64,000 nt of DNA from Bacteroidaceae bacterium (GTDB lineage: Bacteria > Bacteroidota > Bacteroidia > Bacteroidales > Bacteroidaceae), in NCBI GenBank assembly GCA_017428785.1, contig JAFRQD010000063.1:17071-81070 (forward strand). The letters are read 5' to 3'. Position 1 is the stretch's first letter, and the number at the start of each line of letters is the position of its first letter. This document shows, one piece after another, positions 1 to 9,035 of the stretch. The position numbers and the translations under genes are program-made. The notes beneath the pieces were generated by a model. It searched no databases. It had not been told where the DNA came from and worked only from the letters and a program-made list of their open reading frames with translations.

Positions 1-2
1 TC

Positions 3-59
3 ATCACAGACGCACCAAAGCAAGCCAAGCAATACATCAATGTAGAGGTGAAAAGTTGA
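3..59 (+). CDS. 3' end of an upstream gene (partial, low confidence)
   Basis: Frame 3 is open from the window edge and stops at a TGA at 57-59, giving a tail ending INVEVKS. The stop lies where the intergenic CCTTTTCA/TGAAAAGG repeat begins, as at several other gene ends in this window. Only 18 codons are visible, so neither reality nor identity can be established. A methylmalonyl-CoA mutase subunit would be a natural neighbour of the MeaB gene that follows, but nothing in these residues shows that. Confidence 0.3.
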   Translation: MTDAPKQAKQYINVEVKS

Positions 60-143
60 AAAATTAAAAAATAAACCCTTAACCTTTTCACCTTTTAATC
101 TTTTCAATTTTACACCTTTTCACCTTTTCAATTATTCACCTTT
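60..143. repeat. Tandem CACCTTTT / CAATTTTT-type short repeat
   Basis: The gap before meaB consists almost wholly of short imperfect units related to CACCTTTT and CAATCTTTT. The same unit type recurs in frame inside ispH (1717-1762) and, as GAAAAGTTGAAAAG, before the SIMPL gene (50482-50508). Confidence 0.7.
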
Positions 144-146
144 TAT

Positions 147-1244
147 ATGGAGCATCCTGAAAACAATCCCGAATATGCAGGCTTGACTGTGAACAGTGGC
201 GTAGGTCCTGTCTCTATCGTCAATCCTCACCTCAACCGCAATCGTTTTGCACGTCGTCGCCTCACCGCTTCCGACTATGTGGAGGGCATCCTAAAAGGAA
301 ACATCACGATTCTGGGACAAGCCGTCACTCTCGTCGAAAGCACGATTCCCGAGCATCAAGTCATTGCTCAGGAAGTCATCGAGAAGTGCTTGCCGCACTC
401 CGGCAACAGCGTGCGCATCGGCATAAGCGGCGTGCCTGGTGCAGGCAAGAGCACAAGTATCGACGAGTTCGGCATTCATGTCCTCAAGCAGTACGGCGGA
501 CGACTTGCAGTTCTCGCAATCGACCCCAGTAGTGAGCGCTCGAAAGGCAGCATCCTTGGCGACAAGACACGCATGGAGAAGCTTGCCGTTCATCCTGACT
601 CTTTCATTCGTCCCAGCCCGTCGGCAGGCAGTCTGGGCGGTGTGGCCCGCAAGACTCGCGAGACCATCATCCTTTGTGAAGCGGCAGGTTTCGACAAGAT
701 TTTCGTAGAGACAGTTGGCGTGGGACAGAGCGAGACGGCTTGCCACTCGATGGTCGATTTCTTCCTCCTCATCCAGCTTGCAGGCACAGGCGACGAGCTG
801 CAAGGCATCAAGCGAGGCATCATGGAGATGGCCGACGGCATCATCATCAACAAATGCGACGGAAACAACGTGGACAAGTGCCAGCTTGCAGCCACTCATT
901 TCCGCAATGCACTCCAGCTCTTCCCGCTTCCTGAGAGCGGCTGGGCTCCGCAAGTGCTGACCTATAGCGGCTTCTACGGTTACGGCATCAAGGAGGTCTG
1001 GGATATGGTTTACAGCTATCTCGACTTCGTGAAGAAGAGCGGCTACTTCGATTATCGTCGTGCTGAACAGGCTAAGTACTGGATGTATGAAAGCATCAAC
1101 GAGCAGCTGATGGGCAATTTCTACCACAATCCCACTATTGCCGACATGCTCCAGGCTGCCGAACAAGGCGTGCTTAATGGGGAAAGAACCTCATTTGTGG
1201 CTGCCAAGCAGTTGCTCGACTCTTACTTTGCACTCCTCCATTAG
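147..1244 (+). CDS. meaB: Methylmalonyl-CoA mutase-associated GTPase MeaB (ArgK family)
   Basis: G3E-family GTPase that chaperones adenosylcobalamin-dependent methylmalonyl-CoA mutase, protecting it and gating cofactor loading; cytoplasmic. The 365-residue product has a Walker A motif GVPGAGKS at about residues 95-102, the family motif IDPSS near 126, ETVGVGQSE near 188-196 and the base-specificity motif NKCD at 236-239. Length fits the family. The start is the first ATG after a repeat-filled gap. The 3' end overlaps the convergent ispH gene by 54 bases. The mutase genes would be expected just upstream, outside the window. Identification is firm. Confidence 0.95.
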   Translation: MEHPENNPEYAGLTVNSGVGPVSIVNPHLNRNRFARRRLTASDYVEGILKGNITILGQAVTLVESTIPEHQVIAQEVIEKCLPHSGNSVRIGISGVPGAGKSTSIDEFGIHVLKQYGGRLAVLAIDPSSERSKGSILGDKTRMEKLAVHPDSFIRPSPSAGSLGGVARKTRETIILCEAAGFDKIFVETVGVGQSETACHSMVDFFLLIQLAGTGDELQGIKRGIMEMADGIIINKCDGNNVDKCQLAATHFRNALQLFPLPESGWAPQVLTYSGFYGYGIKEVWDMVYSYLDFVKKSGYFDYRRAEQAKYWMYESINEQLMGNFYHNPTIADMLQAAEQGVLNGERTSFVAAKQLLDSYFALLH

Positions 1245-2084
1245 CCATTTGGGAGTGCTTGTGGCACCACAAATGCCTATCGATTCACATCCTTGCAGCC
1301 AGCGGACATCAATCTCGCTGGCTGTGTCTATCATATAAGAACGGGAATTGGCCTCAAGGCATTTATTGAAAAGGACGCGGCCATTACTGCTCTTCTTGCC
1401 GCAAACGAAGAGGACGGCATCATGTCTTAGAGCAAAGTTGCGGATGTTCGGCATACGGTTTGCCACCTGTCGGCAAATGGTGTCGTAGTAGGTAAAGGTG
1501 GCATTCGGACTGATGTGTTGCTCAACGTACTCCACAATCTTGCGGAACTCATCGAGCGGCATAGTCGTCTGGGAGTAGAGACAGATGTCGCGATTGAAGT
1601 CGAGCTTTCCGGCATCGTCGGCCGATTCGATAATGATGGCGGTTTCCTCTGTCTGTCCCACCAGGCCTATCACCTCGGCATGACCTTTCTTGCCGAAGAT
1701 GACTATCTGCTTCTCTTTAACCTTTTCACCATTTGACCCTTTCACCTTTTCATCGTATTCCTTCTTGATGCGTTCCTGCAAGTGCAAGACCACAGGACAC
1801 GTGGCGTCAATCAGGTTGATGGAATGCTCTCGGGCCAAAGCATAAGTGGAAGGCGGTTCGCCATGAGCTCGGAGCAGAACCTTTGCATCATGAATGTCGC
1901 GCATCTGTTCGTGGTTGATGGTCACAAGCCCCAACTGCTGAAGGCGGTCGCACTCTTTTCCATTATGGACAATATCGCCCAGGCAATAAAGCAGTTCCTC
2001 CTTTGCGAGTTCCTCCTCTGCCTTACCGATGGCTCGTGTCACACCATGACAGAAACCGCTGCTGCTATCAATTTCGATGGTCAT
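1191..2084 (-). CDS. ispH: 4-hydroxy-3-methylbut-2-enyl diphosphate reductase (LytB)
   Basis: Last enzyme of the MEP isoprenoid pathway: reduces HMBPP to IPP and DMAPP with a [4Fe-4S] cluster. The cluster cysteines lie in GFCHG (C12), DATCP and DTICR; SSNG and STPKWL are also present. I start at the ATG at 2084, giving MTIEIDSSSGFCHG at the usual N-terminus; an upstream in-frame ATG at 2147 would add 21 unrelated residues inside the preceding gene. Oddity: after the RIKKEYD segment there is an extra stretch, EKVKGSNGEKVKEK, encoded by a copy of the intergenic CCTTTTCA repeat (1717-1762). The start overlaps the acyltransferase gene by 17 bases, suggesting co-transcription. Confidence 0.93.
   Translation of the reverse strand: MTIEIDSSSGFCHGVTRAIGKAEEELAKEELLYCLGDIVHNGKECDRLQQLGLVTINHEQMRDIHDAKVLLRAHGEPPSTYALAREHSINLIDATCPVVLHLQERIKKEYDEKVKGSNGEKVKEKQIVIFGKKGHAEVIGLVGQTEETAIIIESADDAGKLDFNRDICLYSQTTMPLDEFRKIVEYVEQHISPNATFTYYDTICRQVANRMPNIRNFALRHDAVLFVCGKKSSNGRVLFNKCLEANSRSYMIDTASEIDVRWLQGCESIGICGATSTPKWLMEECKVRVEQLLGSHK
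1717..1762 (-). repeat. Intergenic-type repeat inserted in frame in ispH
   Basis: CCTTTTCACC-type units identical in kind to those at 60-143, here read in frame without stops and lengthening a surface loop of IspH. Confidence 0.75.
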
Positions 2085-3132
2085 TGCTGATATAGTTCTT
2101 AAACGATGAATATCCTTTGTTATATATGTATGAGATGACAAAAACACTCAGCATCGTGAGGCTAAAGACCATAGCAGGATTGAACTGGAAAGGCAAAGCC
2201 CATAAGACGGCAAGCTGAATGATGGGGAAGTGGAACAGGTACATTTCATAAGAGCAGTTGCCGATGCGCTGAATTGTCGATGCCAGCACAGGTTTGCTAA
2301 TGCTTATGACCAGTGCAACACATACGGCAGCAATAGGTTGGACGAGATTGAACAGCATAGATTGCCAGTGGCTTGACGGCAGGTTGCCTTCCATGCATTT
2401 CGCGAGAGCCAGAGCCACGATGCAGAGGCAAGAGACCTGCAACCGGTGAGCGCTTACCCAAGTCAGATGCCGGAAGACCAATACCCCTGTATAGAAATAC
2501 ACCATCTGTCCGGCGAACTGATACGAGAGGATGTGATACAGTTCGTCGCCCGTCGATTCATAGCACATCTGCATGAATTGCCTATAAAGCACCGAGAGCA
2601 GGAAGATGCCCGCAATGACATAGTCGAACGCCCCGCGAAAACAACGCACAACACAGCAAAAGATCGGAATACTGAGGTATAGCATCCATTCCACCTTCAA
2701 TGTCCACAAAGAGCCATTCACCGCAGAAGTCACAGAATGCTCGAACACACCAGGCAGCTCCGGCTGCAGGAAATTGAGGAAAGCAAGATTCGAGACCAGA
2801 TACCTCCAGAATGCGATGTCTGAGAAGTATTGCCCGATGGACAGCGTGGATATGAAGGCAAAGCCGACCGCACAGCCTACTACGATAAAGATGTATGGCG
2901 GCAGGATGCGACGGGCACGATTGGCAATGTACTGTTTCAGGTTGCTGGCACGCTCATAACTGGCATACACCAAGAACCCGCTTAACCCGAAGAAGATGCC
3001 AACGGCAGAGCCTGAACTTATCGGGAAGACGAGATGCTGACCAGTCAGGAAACTGTAGTGTGCCACCACAACCGCAGTAGCGAGCACATACCTGACCCAG
3101 TCCATGTTCAGGTATCTGTTAGCTTGCGACAT
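2068..3132 (-). CDS. Acyltransferase 3 family integral membrane protein (OafA/YrhL-like)
   Basis: Polytopic inner-membrane protein of the acyltransferase-3 family, which transfers acetyl or other acyl groups to surface polysaccharides, lipids or peptides. Visible marks: N-terminal MDWVRYVLATAVVVAH (family Arg and His in TM1), GIFFGLSGFLVYASY, RRILPPY, and about ten hydrophobic segments ending near SYIYNKGY. I start at 3132 (MSQANRYLNMDW); an in-frame ATG at 3252 would add 40 residues with no family character. A minus-strand TACCTTTG box lies at 3270-3277. The 3' end overlaps ispH by 17 bases. The acceptor substrate cannot be told. Confidence 0.85.
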   Translation of the reverse strand: MSQANRYLNMDWVRYVLATAVVVAHYSFLTGQHLVFPISSGSAVGIFFGLSGFLVYASYERASNLKQYIANRARRILPPYIFIVVGCAVGFAFISTLSIGQYFSDIAFWRYLVSNLAFLNFLQPELPGVFEHSVTSAVNGSLWTLKVEWMLYLSIPIFCCVVRCFRGAFDYVIAGIFLLSVLYRQFMQMCYESTGDELYHILSYQFAGQMVYFYTGVLVFRHLTWVSAHRLQVSCLCIVALALAKCMEGNLPSSHWQSMLFNLVQPIAAVCVALVISISKPVLASTIQRIGNCSYEMYLFHFPIIQLAVLWALPFQFNPAMVFSLTMLSVFVISYIYNKGYSSFKNYISNDHRN

Positions 3133-3269
3133 TAAGTGCCATATTACGCCGTATGTTCCTTGAAGCACTACAGCAGTCCGACATTCGCATAAGGCTTCCA
3201 CGACTGCGACGACTACGCGTCGCTTCATGACAGAAACCCGAACCCAGCTCAATCTCTGTTTTCATGTGA

Positions 3270-3277
3270 CAAAGGTA
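3270..3277 (-). promoter_or_regulatory. Bacteroidetes -7 box TACCTTTG (acyltransferase-ispH)
   Basis: CAAAGGTA on the plus strand reads TACCTTTG on the minus strand, about 140 bases before the chosen start. The -33 element is weak. Confidence 0.55.
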
Positions 3278-3737
3278 AGAAGAAAAAACGAAAACGGAAA
3301 ATGAAAAAAGAAAAATATATGAAAAGCAACAAGAAATAGGGTGATTGCAAACCGGCCCCAGACAAATCTCCCATATCGCATGAGCATTTTGCAGATCTAA
3401 TGCTGGGCTTCATTCCAACCCCACCCCTACACCTCGCCTTTCAAGGAATGGGAGGGGAGTTGAACTATCTGTCCTTTTAAGAGAAAGACTGGCCGAAGGC
3501 CGAGGTGGGGTGCATTCGAGGCGATGTGCGCATTTTTAATTTTTCCCCTTTCATTTTTTATTTTTAATTTTTAATTTTGTAAACTTTCTTTCCGGGCGGA
3601 CGCTTTCTGGCGCATTATTTTTTTCTCGGTGGCACTTTCCTACCCTAAAGGCAAAATATGGGCTTAAATCGCGTTTTCCTTTATGGATGGTGGTTTGCGA
3701 GGTGGCTTTTTGACGAGACAAGCAAAGAAAGTACAAC
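3278..3737. other. Intergenic region without a gene
   Basis: A-rich stretch (3280-3340), a C-rich dispersed repeat (3413-3512), a T-rich stretch (3535-3580) and about 150 bases of unassigned sequence. A 61-codon minus-strand open frame at 3551-3736 has no recognisable features and was not called. Confidence 0.6.
3413..3512. repeat. C-rich dispersed repeat, long form
   Basis: Contains CCAACCCCACCC, ATTCCTTGAA-type sequence as AAGGAATGGGAGG, and GGCCGAAGGCCGAGGTGGGG. The counterpart at 41500-41640 lies in the opposite orientation (CCCCACCTCGGCCTTCG and CCATTCCTTGAACGGGAG). Confidence 0.6.
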
Positions 3738-3913
3738 TGTCACGCATTAAATTGCAAAACGGAGCATGTTTTCGGGCCGATTTCCTTGTAGAGCGTTTGG
3801 CAACTCCACAGGGGACGATTGCAAACTTCGCGTGTTAAGTTGGCAAACTTCACGTGTTAAGTTGACAAAGTTGACGTGTGGCGTTTGGAATCTTCTCATG
3901 TGGAGTTCCCGTT
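3738..3913 (+). repeat. 22-base tandem array 1 (about eight units)
   Basis: Units start at 3738, 3760, 3782, 3804, 3826, 3848, 3870 and 3892, an exact 22-base step. The best preserved read CTTCACGTGTTAAGTT followed by GACAAA. The core is CACGTG or CGTGTTAAGTT, with a CAAA near the unit end. The outer units are diverged. The array ends 128 bases before the -7 box of the LRR gene. Confidence 0.8.
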
Positions 3914-4040
3914 TGTCTCGTTTGGCGGTCGGTTTTTTGTAAAGGATTTTTCACTTCTTTTTCTGTTGACAAACGATAACCTCAGGCAAAGAAAGTGTTT
4001 TTTTTTACTTATAGTCTTTCTTTTTTCATGGAAAAAATCG

Positions 4041-4048
4041 TAACTTTG
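4041..4048 (+). promoter_or_regulatory. -7 box TAACTTTG of the LRR gene
   Basis: Bacteroidetes-type -7 element 43 bases before the chosen ATG at 4091; it lies inside a longer open frame that begins at 3995, which argues for the later start. Confidence 0.7.
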
Positions 4049-4090
4049 TGGCGGAAACATGTGCTAATGAACTCAAAAAACTCAAATATT

Positions 4091-7063
4091 ATGAAAAAAC
4101 TATTACTCCTCAACTTGCTCCTTGCAATGATCTTTGGAGCAACAAGTCTTAGGGCTGCTGAAGGCGATGTGGTCTTTAACTCCACCAACTTCCCTGATGA
4201 TGCGTTCCGTCAGTATCTTTATCAAGAGTTTTACTTCTATGAGGGCGAAACCCTTACTCAAAAGGACCTTGACAAAGTTAGGTCACTTTATCTAACAGAT
4301 AAGGGCATTTCTTCGCTCAAGGGTGTTGAATATTTCAAACAACTACGATGGTTGTATTGCAGCTACAATAACCTTACGACTTTAGATCTTTCCCAGAATC
4401 ATGCAATAGTAACTCTGAATTGTAGTTACAACAAGCTAAAAAACTTGATTTTTTCAAGTACCCCACATGACATAGGAGAAGAAAAACATCTAAATTGCTC
4501 CCACAATAACCTTACTTCGCTTGAAGTTCCAATCTACGCAGATTATGGAACCATTTTGAATTGTAGCCATAACAACTTAACTTCACTAAAGATTTTTCAA
4601 ACACGCGAGAATAATGCTGATTATTTAGCAGTAAATTGTTCCTACAATAATCTTTCGTCGTTGAATTTGGGAAACGCCCTAAATCCTTATGTGTGGAGTG
4701 TAGAATGTAGTCATAATAACATTACCCAGTTGGAAGATTTGTGGCGCTGGACTTTCCTTAGGAAGTTGGACTGCTCTTACAACAAACTGAATGGCAACCT
4801 TCCTTTGGCTGCAGGCCTTACCTCGCTCGAGGACTTGAATTGTGGCGGTAACGACTTCACATATATTAATCTGCAATACCTGACCGGCCTTAAGCGCTTT
4901 ACGATGACCGACAGCAAGGTCACATCGCTCGACCTTTCCAATAACACCGAACTGCATTACCTGAAGCTGAACTACAGTAAATTCGACGAGTTAAGGCTCT
5001 TGAAAAATACAGAGCTTGATACGGTTATCGTCAACCATTGCGACCTAAACAAGTTGCTTTTCACGAGCGCGGCAACAAACTTGATGCATCTGGAATGCAA
5101 ATACAACTCGCTGACGTCGCTTTGGCTATACGACCAGCCCAACATGAAGTATCTCGATTGTTCACACAACAAACTGACGACATTGAATTATAACTCAATG
5201 CCCCAATTGGAAACTTTCGATTGCTCCTACAATGAGTTTGACTTCCTCGACATCGCGAAACTCACAAACTTGAAACAGTTCTATGCTCATCACAACAAAC
5301 TCATATCGATTGCAGGCGTTGAATATGTAGATGGGCCGACTTGGATAAACTATGATGCCAATGCCTTCACTCCACAGGAACCGACGACCCGTCGCTTCGA
5401 GCGTATTGACTATAATGGTGGCAAAGCTTGGGCACTTTATCTTGGCACAAGTGATGCAAGCCGCATCTTGAACTACAAGACGGACGATGTTTCAGCAACT
5501 CCTGTTCTCTATAAAAAGTACTTAATCATTTCCGAAGACTTGAGCCAAATCCCCAGTAAAGTGGAATACGACTTCAAGCCTTTTGCCACAAAGAATGCCT
5601 TCAATGTGGTCGTGAACTATGATGTGAAGAACTACAACATCTTGATTGACGGCAAGCAGATGACTTCGCTCAACTTCTTTGACATTCCCGGACTGGTGAG
5701 CGGCAAGGCATACTTTGAAGACAAGCCCGAAGGCCTCGGCTGGGCAGGTGAGCCGACACTTGTCCTTGATAATGCAGCCCTTGAGTGGGACGGGACTAAT
5801 TATGGCATCTATAATAATAACAACTATTATTTCACCATCAAAGTCATTGGTGACTGCTCTATAACAAATAAGGAACTTGCCGCGCTTGAACTTGACGCCG
5901 TTACCAGTACAACGATAGAAGGCGGAGGAACACTAAACATTACCTCTGAAGAATATTGTGCTATTAGAACTTGGGCTGTTACTAAGCTAAATATACAAGA
6001 CAATACAAAGGTAATAGCACGAAGCCTTAACTATAATTATGGTTATTACGACGAAGATGGGGCCAATTTAGAAATCAAAGATGGAGCTATGTTCGCAGTT
6101 AAAAGTAAGTATGCACCGCTCTCTCTCGACAGGAACTTACCCGTCTTTGGCGAAGGCATCGACATCCGTTATCCAGAAGGTGCTTATTTTGGCGATTACA
6201 ATAATCTTTATTATGCTGACGGCACAAAAGTACAAAACGATTGGGCTATCATCGGACCTAGCAGTCTTAAAGAAAGCCTCGGCTTCAGTATCAACGGCAA
6301 GATAATGACCCGAATGGATGCGCATGATTTGCTGGATGATGTGCCGGGAGTGGTAAGCGGAGAAGCCTATATCGAAGTAGATAAATACCACATACCGACA
6401 CTCGTACTTGATAATGCCACATTGGAGTTGGAAGCAATTTTGGGCATGAATTATTACGGCGCGACCCACTGGAATTATATCAAAGTCTTGGGCGACTGTA
6501 CGATTAAGAATCCCAATGGCGTTGTTTTTGTGCTGAATCCTAACACACTAACCTCCATAGAAGGCGGAGGAACCCTCAACGTCTTTTCCGAAACACTTGC
6601 TCCCATCGGGTCGAATAATTCTCGTCTTAAGATAGAAGACAACACGACTATAATAGCAGAGAGCAAAAAAGCGGATGTTGCCCTTTGGTGTCAAGACGGT
6701 GCAAAATTAGAAATCACGAATGGAGGCGCGATTGCCGCACACAGCAAGTCCAATCCAATTCTCGTGTTAGATAGCGAGTTCATCTTGGGCGAAGGTACCG
6801 CTTTGCGCTATCCTTTAGGGGCTTATATAGGAAGCGATAACATTATCTATAATGCTGACGACACAATAGTGGAAGACGATTGGATTGTCATCGGTCCGGA
6901 TAATGAGAAGACAAAGGATTTGATAACAGGAGTCCACGAGATTGACAACAGTCAACAGACAACAGACAACGGATTTATCTATAATATAGCCGGTCAGCAA
7001 ATGTCAAATGGCAAATTGCCTCGTGGCATCTACATCCAGAACGGCAAGAAAGTTTTAAGATAA
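4091..7063 (+). CDS. Secreted leucine-rich-repeat protein with type IX-like C-terminal tail
   Basis: 990 residues from the ATG at 4091, which gives a signal peptide (MKKLLLLNLLLAMIFGATSLRAA). An in-frame ATG at 3995 would place the promoter inside the gene. Residues about 50-410 are LRR units of about 21 residues built on LxCSxNxLTSLxL. Then follow two copies of a roughly 200-residue module (DGKQMTSLNFFDIPGLVSG...; second copy NGKIMTRMDAHDLLDDVPG...), each containing TLVLDNA, EGGGTLN and a LEI(K/T)(D/N)GA motif that suggests beta-helix rungs. The tail YNIAGQQMSNGKLPRGIYI plus KKVLR resembles type IX sorting tails. The paralogue at 51307-53658 has one module copy. The tail is joined by residues DNSQQTTDNG encoded by a heptanucleotide repeat. 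Role unknown; surface exposure or adhesion is inference. Confidence 0.85.
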   Translation: MKKLLLLNLLLAMIFGATSLRAAEGDVVFNSTNFPDDAFRQYLYQEFYFYEGETLTQKDLDKVRSLYLTDKGISSLKGVEYFKQLRWLYCSYNNLTTLDLSQNHAIVTLNCSYNKLKNLIFSSTPHDIGEEKHLNCSHNNLTSLEVPIYADYGTILNCSHNNLTSLKIFQTRENNADYLAVNCSYNNLSSLNLGNALNPYVWSVECSHNNITQLEDLWRWTFLRKLDCSYNKLNGNLPLAAGLTSLEDLNCGGNDFTYINLQYLTGLKRFTMTDSKVTSLDLSNNTELHYLKLNYSKFDELRLLKNTELDTVIVNHCDLNKLLFTSAATNLMHLECKYNSLTSLWLYDQPNMKYLDCSHNKLTTLNYNSMPQLETFDCSYNEFDFLDIAKLTNLKQFYAHHNKLISIAGVEYVDGPTWINYDANAFTPQEPTTRRFERIDYNGGKAWALYLGTSDASRILNYKTDDVSATPVLYKKYLIISEDLSQIPSKVEYDFKPFATKNAFNVVVNYDVKNYNILIDGKQMTSLNFFDIPGLVSGKAYFEDKPEGLGWAGEPTLVLDNAALEWDGTNYGIYNNNNYYFTIKVIGDCSITNKELAALELDAVTSTTIEGGGTLNITSEEYCAIRTWAVTKLNIQDNTKVIARSLNYNYGYYDEDGANLEIKDGAMFAVKSKYAPLSLDRNLPVFGEGIDIRYPEGAYFGDYNNLYYADGTKVQNDWAIIGPSSLKESLGFSINGKIMTRMDAHDLLDDVPGVVSGEAYIEVDKYHIPTLVLDNATLELEAILGMNYYGATHWNYIKVLGDCTIKNPNGVVFVLNPNTLTSIEGGGTLNVFSETLAPIGSNNSRLKIEDNTTIIAESKKADVALWCQDGAKLEITNGGAIAAHSKSNPILVLDSEFILGEGTALRYPLGAYIGSDNIIYNADDTIVEDDWIVIGPDNEKTKDLITGVHEIDNSQQTTDNGFIYNIAGQQMSNGKLPRGIYIQNGKKVLR
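6944..6972 (+). repeat. CAACAGA heptanucleotide repeat inside the LRR gene
   Basis: About four 7-base units (CAACAGT, CAACAGA, CAACAGA, CAACGGA) in frame, encoding the linker between the last beta-helix-like module and the C-terminal sorting tail. Confidence 0.75.
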
Positions 7064-7080
7064 TAAGGAATGTGGAAAAA

Positions 7081-7117
7081 GCAAAGCCCCGCCGACCAAT
7101 GAGTCAGCGGGGCTTGC
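7081..7117. terminator. Hairpin between convergent genes
   Basis: GCAAAGCCCCGC pairs with GCGGGGCTTGC (one bulge) across a short loop, in the gap between the LRR gene and cmk. It is flanked by A-rich and T-containing sequence, consistent with a bidirectional terminator. Confidence 0.65.
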
Positions 7118-7169
7118 ATTTGTTCCTGTATATCATGCAGACGCCATGTCTGCGCTACCACTTGTTCTT

Positions 7170-7862
7170 TTAATCTTCTGCTGCAACCCTGTAATACTGC
7201 TCCAAGAGCCAAGCCTTTTGCTCTGGAATAGTCATGTTACTGTTATCTAACACAATGGCATCTTCTGCCTGACGAAGCGGACTGATGGCTCGAGTAGAGT
7301 CAATACGGTCGCGCTCTATCACATTGGCACGAATCTCGTCGAAATCACACGCTTCTCCCTTTGCCTTCAGCTCATCATAACGACGCTGTGCACGAACATC
7401 AACACTTGCAGTCACAAAGACTTTCAACTCTGCATCAGGAAAGACAACAGTCCCGATATCGCGCCCGTCCATGATGACACCTTTCGCTTCTCCCATCAGA
7501 CGCTGGAGGTCGACCATGGCTTCGCGTACAAAACCAAGCGTGGCGATGGGGCTGACATACTTCGACACTTCCAGCGTACGTATATCACGCTCCACACAAA
7601 CGCCATTGAGATAGGTGTCAGGACGCCCCGTCTCCTCATTCAACTGGAATGTTATCATGATGTCCGACATGCGCTCGCGAAGCCCTTCTTCGTTAATACC
7701 TGACTCGGAAATCAGGCCGTTCTGCAGGGCAAAGAGCGTCACCGCACGATACATCGCGCCCGTATCTATATATATATAGCCGATTTCCTTGGCGAGATCC
7801 TTCGCCATTGTGCTCTTGCCACATGACGAGTGGCCGTCGATTGCTATCGTTATAAGTTTCAT
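7170..7862 (-). CDS. cmk: Cytidylate kinase
   Basis: Phosphorylates CMP and dCMP with ATP in cytoplasmic pyrimidine salvage. The 230-residue protein carries the P-loop GHSSCGKS at residues 10-17, the substrate motif [37 protein letters not shown] and the lid arginines in RAQRRYDE, as in the Cmk family. The start ATG overlaps the stop of porQ by 4 bases (ATGA), so the two genes are translationally coupled. Confidence 0.96.
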   Translation of the reverse strand: MKLITIAIDGHSSCGKSTMAKDLAKEIGYIYIDTGAMYRAVTLFALQNGLISESGINEEGLRERMSDIMITFQLNEETGRPDTYLNGVCVERDIRTLEVSKYVSPIATLGFVREAMVDLQRLMGEAKGVIMDGRDIGTVVFPDAELKVFVTASVDVRAQRRYDELKAKGEACDFDEIRANVIERDRIDSTRAISPLRQAEDAIVLDNSNMTIPEQKAWLLEQYYRVAAED

Positions 7863-8869
7863 TGTTCTTTCTGGAAATTATAAGCTAACGTAAAGGCGAG
7901 GGTCGGAGCGCTGACATGATACTTGGCGTATGCAAGGCCGAACTTCAGCCGCTTCAGGTTGACGCCACCGCCGAAGGAAAGACCTGCGGCATGCGAAGAG
8001 CCTGCGGCAGTCATCTCGTAACCGCGACGGAAGTTGTAACCCATGCCAACATAGAACTTAGTATTGATGAGCCACTCTGCACCAAGCACGAAATGGTTGA
8101 TGATTATGCTGCCTGTCTTGAGTTTGCTGCCGGTAGTGAAGTAGTCGTCCCTTGTCCATCGCGTCATATCAACCATCGTGACAGAGATGCGGATAGGAGC
8201 ATGGCCGAGCGACTTTGTAAAGCCCATCTCGAGGTCGGCTGGCAAATGGTCATGTTGGTTGCCAAAGCTCTTGACCTGTCCACCGAGGTTACGGGCTGCA
8301 AGCGAGAACGAGAAGTCGGTCTCCTCGTTGTAGTAGTTCAGTCCGAGGTCGGCAGCCAAGGCGCAAGAAGTGAACGCGCCATAATGCGAATAGATGAACT
8401 TGGCCGTAACACCGCCCGCCCAGCGTTCGCTGAGAAGGTGGCTGTACTGACCGCCGATGCAAAGGTCAAGAGGCTTAAACGAACCGACCTCCTCGCCCGA
8501 AAGCAGTGTCTCTTTCGTGGAACCGTATCCCACGAACTGCGCATTCACGCCCCAGTTCCCTCGCGCTCCAACTTGTTGAGAATAAGCGGCGGCACCAGTA
8601 TTACAACCTTGCATATAAGTCATAAACGAGAAACCAACCGTCTTGTCACTGACGCCTGTAAGCAAGGCCGGATTCTGTATGGCAAGAGATATGTCGTCCT
8701 CAATGAGGGAGATATTCTTTCCGCCAAGCGCCGTAGAATGCGACGAGACAGGTAAGTTCAGGAAATTGAATACGCTACCGCTCTCCTGTGCCGCCGTACG
8801 AAGCAAGAAGCAAGGGGCAAGGAGCATGAGCAGGAGAAAGATATACTGTATCTTAGTCATTTTATTCAT
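7859..8869 (-). CDS. porQ: Type IX secretion system protein PorQ
   Basis: Outer-membrane beta-barrel-like protein; PorQ belongs to the PorU-PorV-PorQ-PorZ attachment complex of the type IX secretion system. 336 residues with an N-terminal signal peptide ([21 protein letters not shown]). Then comes the PorQ/PorV-type opening ([36 protein letters not shown]) and alternating beta-strand sequence to the end. Being coupled to cmk fits the arrangement I recall in other Bacteroidales. Its presence supports reading the C-terminal tails of the LRR and BspA-like proteins as type IX sorting signals. A minus-strand -7 box at 8880-8887 is so close that the second ATG (8860, MTKIQYIF) may be the true start. 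Confidence 0.85.
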   Translation of the reverse strand: MNKMTKIQYIFLLLMLLAPCFLLRTAAQESGSVFNFLNLPVSSHSTALGGKNISLIEDDISLAIQNPALLTGVSDKTVGFSFMTYMQGCNTGAAAYSQQVGARGNWGVNAQFVGYGSTKETLLSGEEVGSFKPLDLCIGGQYSHLLSERWAGGVTAKFIYSHYGAFTSCALAADLGLNYYNEETDFSFSLAARNLGGQVKSFGNQHDHLPADLEMGFTKSLGHAPIRISVTMVDMTRWTRDDYFTTGSKLKTGSIIINHFVLGAEWLINTKFYVGMGYNFRRGYEMTAAGSSHAAGLSFGGGVNLKRLKFGLAYAKYHVSAPTLAFTLAYNFQKEQ

Positions 8870-8879
8870 AAATCGACTC

Positions 8880-8887
8880 CAAAGGTA
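8880..8887 (-). promoter_or_regulatory. -7 box TACCTTTG for porQ-cmk
   Basis: CAAAGGTA on the plus strand just upstream of porQ; no clear -33 element at the usual distance. Confidence 0.5.
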
Positions 8888-8982
8888 AGGCTTTTTATAT
8901 CAATAACGGACATCATAGGCACAAAATTACATTCAAACGCAAAAAAAAGACTCTTTTTGCACGCAGATTAAAAAAAATGGTG

Positions 8983-8990
8983 TAAATTTG
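8983..8990 (+). promoter_or_regulatory. -7 box TAAATTTG for tonB
   Basis: Matches TAnnTTTG; a TTTG at 8956-8959 lies 23 bases upstream. Divergent from the porQ promoter. Confidence 0.65.
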
Positions 8991-9035
8991 TGGCATGAAT
9001 AATGTTTTTTGACAACAATAACAACGAAATACAAA

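Noticed and set aside
1-146. Cobalamin riboswitch before meaB
   Set aside because: The sequence is made of short repeats and shows no B12-box.
3551-3736. 61-codon minus-strand open frame
   Set aside because: Low complexity, no promoter or motif, lies in a repeat-rich gap.
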